NCBI GenBank assembly: GCA_951640165.1
Contig: OX621246.1
Coordinates: forward strand, 9,449,001-9,513,000
Source: Pseudoips prasinana
Taxonomy: Eukaryota; Arthropoda; Insecta; Lepidoptera; Nolidae
Direction of reading: 5' to 3'
Length of the DNA stretch: 64,000 bases
Part shown: in pieces, positions 56,645 to 64,000 of the stretch
Layout of the letters: every line of letters begins with the position of its first letter
Numbering within the stretch: position 1 is the first letter of the stretch
Program-made: the position numbers and the translations under genes
Notes under the pieces: model-generated
The model's input: the letters and a program-made list of their open reading frames with translations, nothing else
Told to the model about the DNA's origin: nothing
Database searches by the model: none

Positions 56645-56905
56645 ATCCAATGAGGCGCTCATAGCTAGATGCTCTCACTGGTTCGTAAGTGATCGGCGGG
56701 GTTAAGCAACTAGTCTCGCGGTCAGTCCATAGATGGATGGCCACCAAAAGTGGATTAACTTCTGAGCGTCTCCGTGATTCGGAGGGCATGTTAAGCTGTC
56801 GGTTCCGGTTGTAGCCATTAGGCAACAGTCATTAAGCCTTGTCAGAGGTCTACTAGACGGCTTGAAAACTCTGAGCTCAGGGTAACCAATGTCCATACGA
56901 TAAGT
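56645..56905 (-). repeat. Dispersed repeat E copy, reverse
   Basis: GTCAGTCCATAGATGGATGG, GAGCGTCTCCGTGATTCGGA and CAGAGGTCTACTAGACGG are the reversed family landmarks. Confidence 0.65.
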
Positions 56906-58084
56906 AAGTAAGTAATGCAATAGTACGTTTCAACATTGTTGTCTTGTTTTTTCACCTTTATTAGAAACATATATAGATGGGCAAGTAGAGGAAAATATGA
57001 ACCCGGGTAGACCTAGGTTAAGGGCTGTATAGATCAAATTAAAGAAAAAGTGGAAGTAGGGTCAAAACGTCAAAGCGTATCTTGAAAAATGAAAGGTATG
57101 GAGAGATATACACCGACAAGAGTGAAGCTCTTAAATTGTATAGTTAAATGGATATTTCAAAAAAAAATAATCTTGTGATCACTCATAAAGACACTGGAAA
57201 TGATGCTATGATGGAATTCAGAAATAATCATAAAATCATATATTGACATCGCCAAGTTTAACGTATTTTTACCGACGTATTGGCTTATTGGTGAAGCCAA
57301 TACGTCGGTAAAAATATCTCTCTTTTTGTATGTATGCTGACTTAACTTTCTTTAAAAAAAATTGACGATCATATTGTACTTTACTTTTATTCGACAAATA
57401 ATTCAGTTTTATAGATAGAAATAGATTTTGAGACGTCCAATACAATTGAGAACACTAAATTACTCTTACAAAAATCAAGTTCCAGATATTTTTTAAATGA
57501 GTTGTGTAAATTTAAATGCGATCGAATCCAAACCGCAAACCACGGAGTATCCGGCCCCATATTCTTTAACCGTTTCGCCATCACACCGTAGTGTTCGCAC
57601 TTGAATTTATACAATCCATTCGATGTTTCATAAACCTACTGATGCTGTATAGCTTACAAAAATTACCATCCAACTTGAAGCGTAATATTTCAAAAATGTT
57701 GATAACAATACGAGTATCCGTATCATGTTCTATTACTTAATATATTCATCCTATATTCAGTTAGTTTAAGCTACAAATATTAGTACAAATTCATGCCCAT
57801 TACGAATTAAACACCCTGACCCTCATACTTCACGTCTTATAAGACAGTAACTATGTAACCCGGTGCCCATTATTCGCCTCTGCAAAGTGTCAATCATTTC
57901 CTTGTTTCCCATTTGATATGATGACATATGGTATCCCTTCATGTTTAGGAGATAGATTTGATTTAACTGTTATACTGTCTATTTGATCTCTCATATACGA
58001 TGTTTGACGGTATGATATACGATTCAATGTTTTGTTTGCGCCGTTAAATTGTGGAACATTAGTTTTCCAAACTGTGGTAGCTTT
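56906..58084. other. Intron stretch containing one perfect hairpin
   Basis: Apart from the hairpin at 57264-57316, no feature was recognised. The - strand frame at 57387-57614 has no motif. Confidence 0.45.
57264..57316. repeat. Perfect hairpin, 23-bp arms, 7-nt loop
   Basis: Left arm 57264-57286 (TATTTTTACCGACGTATTGG plus CTT), loop ATTGGTG, right arm 57294-57316 exactly complementary. Confidence 0.9.
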
Positions 58085-58690
58085 TTAGGGTTCCGTAGCC
58101 AAATGGCAAAAAACGGAACCCTTATAGATTCGTCATGTCTGTCTGTCTGTCTGTCCGTCCGTATGTCACAGCCACTTTTTTCCGAAACTATAAGAGATGT
58201 ACTGTAGAAACGTGGTAAGTAGATGTATTCTGTGAACCGCATTAAGATTTTCTCACAAAAATAGAAAAAGAATAATAATTTTGGGGGTTACCCCATACAT
58301 AGAACTGAAACTCAAAAAATTTTTTTCATCGTATCCATACATTTGGGGTATCTATGGATAGGTCTTCAAAAATGATATTGTTGTTCTAATATAATTTTTT
58401 TTCTAAACTGAATAGTTTGCGCGATAGACACTTCCAAACTGGAGGAGTGTCCCCCTCCCCCCCTGTAACTTCTGAGAGAACGATAAAACTAAAAAAAATA
58501 TATAGTGTACATTACCATGTAAACTAACAACGAAAATTGGTTTGAACGAGATCTAGTGAGTAGTTTTTTTTTAATGCGTCATAAATCGTAAACCGCAATT
58601 TATCTTTCATTTCATCAACTGAAATACTTGCTGCTGCGGAACCCTTCATGGGCGAGTCTGACTCGCACTTGGCCGGTTTTTTATTTATAA
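58085..58690 (+). mobile_element. Long lepidopteran-type dispersed repeat ('gggttccgtagcc' family)
   Basis: It starts TAGGGTTCCGTAGCCAAATG, has a GTCTGTCTGTCTGTCTGTCC run at 58138, then CTGTGAACCGCATTAAGATT, and ends GAACCCTTCATGGGCGAGTC and ACTTGGCCGGTTTTTT. I recognise the whole pattern as a widespread lepidopteran repeat. It has no ORF. A tail piece lies at 6550-6640. Confidence 0.75.
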
Positions 58691-58849
58691 GAAGGCTTCA
58701 AACAAGCATACGACTGACCATGGTTAGCACTTACCTTAACTACAGATGCTTATTACCCGTACTTATACGATGAGGAATTCGGAATGTTGCAATGTTTTTA
58801 AGATAATCTTTTTTGACGTGGCTAGTGGTTGGAGTTGAGTTGAGTACTC

Positions 58850-59055
58850 ACTTATGGAATGGGCGGTGGTTACCTTACTATCAGAGTTCAAGACGCCCTG
58901 TAGGCCTCTGACAGCTTAACGTGCCGTCCGAAGCACGGAGACGCTCAGAAATTAAACCACTTTGGCGGTCACCCATCTATGAATTGACCGCGAGCCTAGT
59001 TTTTAACGTCGCCCCTCACTTACGGACCGGTGACAGCATCTAGCTATGAGTTTAT
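58850..59055 (+). repeat. Dispersed repeat E copy
   Basis: TAACGTGCCGTCCGAAGCAC, GGCGGTCACCCATCTATGAA and TTACGGACCGGTGACAGCAT are preserved. It lies between the 58085 repeat and repeat L. Confidence 0.65.
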
Positions 59056-59134
59056 TAGTATTGGTTATAGAGATTCAGATTTCAGAGAGCCAAAGAGCAA
59101 AAGAAAACAAGAAAAGCTTAAAAGGTTTATTCCC

Positions 59135-59395
59135 AACTTAACTTCATCATTACAGCTAAATAAGTCCACTGCTGGACAAGCCTCCCTCAAGAATCGTCTT
59201 GGGGGGATATGCCATAATCGCCACGCTTGGCAGGCGGGTTGGCGATCGCAGTAAGATGGTCATAGTAATCAGAAGGAAGCTGCTGCCCGTCCTCTGGTAG
59301 ATATTCCCTCGGGTCGACTTCTACGCCCCCCACGGGATGAGATGGGGTGATGATATTCTGATTCTGATATTTGTCGCCGTCATCACACAGCTTAA
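59135..59395 (+). repeat. Dispersed repeat L copy
   Basis: AGTCCACTGCTGGACAAGCC, CGCTTGGCAGGCGGGTTGGC, CCCTCGGGTCGACTTCTACG and GGGATGAGATGGGGTGATGA give the longest preserved version in the window. Confidence 0.65.
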
Positions 59396-59881
59396 CTTAT
59401 TTTACATCAAAGAGAATATGAACTGAATATGTACTTTGTGAATTGTTCTTGTTTTAAATACGGGAGTTATAGTCGAACCCATGATAAAAGCTGAAAACTA
59501 CAAGGTGCTCTTTCATTTGCTTTTTTCCCAGTGGATATGTTGATAGAGGGAAAAAATGCTGCACTCTATAGTACTTAGTGTTGCTGTCGTACCCATGTAT
59601 CTCTTATTGAGTTTCTAAAGCTAAAACATGTAGATACAGTCAGTATCTTACCTGTGCTAACTTTTCCATTTGCTGCTATTAGAAAACAAAAACACAAAAA
59701 AAATAAGTAACAATTAAAAAAATAAAAATAAAAAGTATACTACTCCATGCTTTCGTGATTCTTAACGCCCTAATATATGATAAGTGAAGATGCCTGAAAA
59801 CACTTCCTAATATCTAATTGGAAAAAAGGATTTTTCTCAAAAATATACTTCAAATGTTTTTTTTTTCGTTTTTTAAAATAG
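59396..59881. other. AT-rich intron stretch
   Basis: No coding frame or repeat was recognised. Confidence 0.45.
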
Positions 59882-60078
59882 ACAACGCCCGCACTATGGA
59901 ATTTAATCCCTGTGTCGCGGGGTACTTTACAAACTTATAATAGACGGACATAAATTACATCCAGACTCAGGACAACTATTTATGGGTCATACAAATAGTT
60001 GTCCGGTGCGGGACTCGAATCCGCGACACGAAGCGGCGAGGCGACTGTCTTAGCCGCTGTACCACATGTGCAGTCAAA
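59882..60078 (-). mobile_element. tRNA-headed SINE, family B, full copy
   Basis: This is the mirror image of 28846-29040: ATCCCTGTGTCGCGGGGTAC, then the ACAACTATTT hairpin, then the reversed B box (GGACTCGAATCC) and A box region. It is well preserved. Confidence 0.87.
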
Positions 60079-62317
60079 TTGCAGCCAAATTAAACGGCAA
60101 ATTATTATTTAAACATTTGTATTAATATTTGTCAATCCGGTCCCATTTCAAAATATGCATCGTTTATGGAAAACGTTGGCACTTGTCATAAATTGCGGTT
60201 TAAAGTGTTCCAACCACCCATCCAACCATTTCATCGGTTTATATACTTTGTCGCAAAAACGTGCATTTGCAGTGGTTTTCAACAATTTAATAGTGCTTTT
60301 AGTTTTTACTGTTGTAGCTAGGTACCACGAAGATGAGCGACTATCATAGAGCCTTCATTTCATAACGATAGCGGTTCAATTTGAAGAGCCTAACGACTTG
60401 TCTAAGGTCTCCGTAAAAAGTCACAATCGTAGCATGTCTAAAACATACCCTTAATCCTCTTAATAAGAGGATTTTTTAAGAGCCGTACTGCAAATTTCGT
60501 GAATATTTCCATCGAATTAATTTTTACACATTTTCAACTTCACCAATACTTTAAAATTACCTATGCATATTAATCACCAATTCAATTTACGCTGTTAACG
60601 TATGGAAAGGTGAGCTTCTGCCAATAAATTATTCTGTCACTGCTTATCGAGTGTTTTTTAATATCTCGTTTACTGGTCGCCTAGGAGACTCACCGCTTAA
60701 GAGTGATTACTGACCTGGGGATACACGAGGGTTTTTTGGAACTTTTCTGGCACTTTCTCTGTACGATAATACGCGAAAACGATATAAATGGAGAAGGGTC
60801 AATCGATACGGTTGCCAACCGGTCAAAACGTTCTGTTTGGTCTAGGAAATCGATGGTGCCTTACTGTATGAGCATGCCAATTGCTGGAAATAGACCGAGA
60901 AATCTGTCCCGATGCACTCTTTATTTCTACCATTCTTTACGCCCCAGAAGTCTCGATTTTGATTGCCGCACTGAACCAATCTTAATTTAAAATATTACAA
61001 TTATGTCGGTAGATCTGTGGATTAGTGAATCCTCGATGAGCACGTTAAGCCGTCGCCGCATCGGTCCGAGTTGTCATACATCTATGTTATCGTGCCGATA
61101 ATAGCCTAATATCTGACTTAAACATCTTGTATTTTGGTTATCTATGTATGTAAGGTTAAGCAAGGTTAGTAGTTTGTTTTGAGTTTGGATGTACTTTATT
61201 TCCGTAATTTGAATGTTTGTAAAGCCCCGGCGATACAGCTTTTTTCCTAGAGCACGCGTATTTTTTCTTAAAAAAGGTAGGATAATCGAAATCGAATCGA
61301 AACTATGTTTTAAGGAAATCTGATCACCCGTCCAAAATATAGTATTCTAATACATAGTTTATAAAAAAATGGCGCAACCTATAATATTGTAAAAACAAAT
61401 CGACTTCCATAACGACTTATTAGTAAACATGTGCAGTGTTAAAACTTCGAGCTCCGATTTTATAGCATGTAGCGAACAGGGCCGGTCTAATGTCCCTACG
61501 CAATTTTATGTCTTTGCCTTTGGGACAGCCCTGTGATCCGACCTGCTGGGGTAGAGGCACTTACGTACAATAAAATATGGATTATGCAGAAGAGAATTTT
61601 AGATTGGAGTATTGGACAGTCTGCCATTGTAAATAGAAAAGATGGAGGTTTTCTGACAAATACTGTCCTCGTAATATAGGGCCCAGTCCAGTCACACAAT
61701 TATTCTTTTCATACACGGACCGTCTACTGTCAATTTTGCATTAAGAATCTTGTATGTCCTTTTTATCAGCTATTATTTTTCTTTTCTTCTAGTACTAACT
61801 AAAACATTCTCGAAATGTTAGAAAAGCCACCAAAAACTCTTACTGGTACTTGGTTCGAACCCCGAAGTGGCAATAAATTATGAAAATCATAACTGAAATA
61901 AAAAAAGCATATTGAATTTTGGTAAATAAAAACATTCGGTATATCTATTTATTAAATCCGAGAATATGTGAGTCCCGTGACTGGGTCTCCTCTGGTTGAA
62001 TATAATGAAAGCAAATTATAGCACGTAGCGAAGTGTGCAATATCCACAAGTTTTGATTGGCCATCCGCTTCACTCTGATCCGATTATCGAATAACTTATA
62101 ATAACAATCGAAGGCTCTATGACGTGATTCAGTTTGTTTTATCCCACGTGAAATGAATGTATTAAGTTTCTGAACGAGCAAATTGCTTCGCTTTATGTCA
62201 CATGGAGTGAGTTAAATACAGGTTGTTACTCATGATAGCCACTTACCTTATAGGGTCAGCAGTTAAATTAAAGCAGAGCAGAGTTCATGCTGTCCGTAAA
62301 CAATAGTAACAATAATA
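60079..62317. other. Intron stretch, mostly unrecognised
   Basis: GTTTGTAAAGCCCCGGCGAT at 61215 is a scrap of the family B SINE end. GATGAGCACGTTAAGCCGTC at 61034 resembles a SINE D body. The 95-codon + frame at 60703-60990 has no known motif. Confidence 0.4.
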
Positions 62318-62560
62318 ATAATATGTGGGGACATTACGAACGGCCATCTTATCCCAAGCTAAGCAGAGGATGTAACTATGGAAACCAGATAACTAAAAGG
62401 TATATTACATACGCTACTTTTCTTTTTAAAATCCATACTTACATAGCCCAGACTCAGGACAAACAGACATTTTCATGCACACAAATATCTGTCCCGGGCG
62501 GGAATCAAACCCACGGCGTGAGAGGCACGCATTCACCAACCATGTCATCTGGCCCATCAA
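62318..62560 (-). mobile_element. SINE family A, nearly full copy
   Basis: The reversed body (GGCCATCTTATCCCAAGCTA, AACTATGGAAACCAGATAAC) leads to a reversed tRNA head (GGCGGGAATCAAACCCACGG). Confidence 0.8.
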
Positions 62561-63184
62561 AAGAGGTCGGGAAGGATGTTGTTCACTAGATAGAATCTTA
62601 ACCCTTATGTTACTATAGTACTTAATAATAAGAGACAAAACACTAGTTAAAGCAGTACCCCATAACTACGCTCCAGCTTAAATGGACATTGATTCTTCTA
62701 TATTGGAGCCATATCTATCTGGGCCAGGAGGTACTTGTATCTGGGCCAACTATGACAGTCTATCAAGCTTATATCGAAGTTACCGCCTATTATTGTAACT
62801 CATGATCTTACTCCGAGCGACGGGCGCTGATTGCCATCTAGTTTATGGTGCAGGAATTAAGTTTATAGGTTTTAAATTTATGTGAGTACGGTTTAGTTAC
62901 GTAGTTTTGGATTAGTTTAAATCTTTAGCGTTGTATTGTTGGATTACAACGGGTTTTACTGTATAATGTAGGACCCTCATAATGTAGATACGTTTTGAAT
63001 TCGCAGTATTGTTTGGAGATAGATTTCAAATCATACCGAAAGAGCTTGAAAGGGTGTAATATTATCGAAGAAATATTCGTAATTTTTTTGCCATTTATAG
63101 TTCTATGTGTTTAATCTTTACAACCCTAGCCTTTATAAGAAAGATACTTGCTCTTACTGCCATTATCTTGGTTATTACTTACTT
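62561..63184. other. Intron stretch, nothing recognised
   Basis: No repeat copy or coding frame was identified between the SINE and repeat E. Confidence 0.45.
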
Positions 63185-63400
63185 ACTCATCGTATGGTCA
63201 GTAATTACCCTAGTGTCAGACTTGTTCAAACCCCCCAGTAGGCCTCCGACATGGCTTCACGACTGATGTCTAATGACTACAACCGGGACACACAGCTTAA
63301 CCTGGCCTCCAAAGCATAGAGACGCTCAGAAATTAAACTACTTTAACAGTCACCCATCTATGGGCTGACCGCTAGTTGCTTAATTTTGCCAGCTATGGTT
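63185..63400 (+). repeat. Dispersed repeat E copy
   Basis: CCAGTAGGCCTCCGACATGG, GAGACGCTCAGAAATTAAAC and CAGTCACCCATCTATGGGCT are present. Confidence 0.6.
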
Positions 63401-63819
63401 ATTTAGAGATATAATTAAAATCATAGGGTTTTTCTGTTGTAGGCTCCGGACAACTTGGAGAGGTTGAAACTTCACAGAATAAACATAATCCTCTTTACAG
63501 TTTAGAAATGTTCGGTGCCATTTGTCTTCCACAGACTCAATTTTTTATCTTTAAACACTATTCGTATTTATAAATAATATTTGTTTTGGCTACTAAAATA
63601 ATATTATTAATAGTGCTGGTGACCGAATTGCGGCCAGCAGCACTGTTAATTAATTTTAGCTTTATATTTACTGTACGGCGAACGGTTTGATTTATGCTTT
63701 ATCAATTTTGAGATTAGACGTACCTTTTTAATTGTGAATAGTGCTATAAAATTAAAATTAAATAGTTTGGAAGATGTTTTCAATATGATATGATCTTTCA
63801 CATACAACAGTGAACATAC

Positions 63820-63929
63820 CTTTATTCTTCTGGTTGCGGGCATTTTCCAGTCCCCGGTGGTCCTGGTAACACTGCGTCCAGTGATGAACTATTGTGCTCG
63901 CCGCTCCAACTAAACTTCCCTGTCTAACC
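63820..63929 (-). other. Possible - strand exon or repeat-derived open segment
   Basis: On the - strand a TTGCAG acceptor-like site is followed by 110 bp of relatively GC-rich open sequence encoding GAASTIVHHWTQCYQDHRGL and then NARNQKNK, ending at a good donor-like GTATGT. I do not recognise the peptide. It may be an exon of a nested gene or a piece of a transposon. The frame also stays open upstream of the acceptor, which weakens the exon reading. Confidence 0.25.
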
Positions 63930-64000
63930 CTGCAACATAGATAAATTGCAGAATCTTTTTGGCAGGAGTACCGATAACATCTTCCTGGTGCAAGAAGTGT

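Larger units (their letters stand above)
49817..64000 (+). other. Lar: Probable Lar intron (5' part) after the Ig1 exon
   Basis: The GTAAGT donor at 49817 opens a phase-1 intron. I found no Ig2 exon, which should carry a second cysteine-tryptophan-cysteine pattern, in the remaining 14.2 kb on the + strand. The intron therefore probably continues past the window. It contains SINE copies, a large hairpin, a minisatellite and several dispersed repeats listed separately. Confidence 0.7.

Noticed and set aside
60703..60990. 95-codon + frame as a further Lar exon
   Set aside because: It has no Ig or fibronectin pattern and no flanking splice sites in the right phase.

Overview
This window is animal (insect) genomic DNA and most probably lepidopteran. 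It is AT-rich, has almost no long open frames, and is full of dispersed repeats. Several of these look like families I know from moths and butterflies: tRNA-headed SINEs, short Helitron-like elements ending in CTAG, and a long repeat that opens with 'gggttccgtagcc'. I cannot name the species. No bacterial or phage operon, CRISPR array or rRNA gene is visible.

The only host gene I can support is on the + strand. Two GC-rich exons, 32618-32749 and 49637-49816, have good splice sites and matching phase-1 boundaries. Joined, they encode the first immunoglobulin domain of the receptor tyrosine phosphatase LAR (Drosophila Lar). The intron between them is 16,887 bp. About 32.6 kb upstream and 14.2 kb downstream are most simply read as further Lar introns. 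All other Lar exons lie outside the window.

The rest is repeat-rich intron. Recognisable protein-coding transposon remains are: a frameshifted DDE-type transposase (8293-9709, +); a 5'-truncated R1-like LINE with an intact C-terminal reverse transcriptase frame, a poly(A) tail and a 13-bp target-site duplication (12042-13858, -); the endonuclease end of another LINE (26759-27316, +); two C-terminal LINE tails of one family (40032-40244, - and 52288-52457, +); and a mariner transposase with one frameshift (45818-46418, +). Around them are several SINE families, at least nine Helitron-like copies (two with tandemly triplicated bodies), MITE-like elements with terminal inverted repeats, a 30-bp minisatellite, a CA array that seems to have expanded inside a SINE, and simple repeats.

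The most unusual structural signal is a scattered set of perfect or near-perfect hairpins with loops of only 3-9 nt, the largest having 69-bp arms with one mismatch (54345-54489). A 631-bp inverted-repeat element with a small acidic reading frame (29771-30401) also deserves attention. Family names for the repeats rest on pattern recognition. None was checked by a database search.
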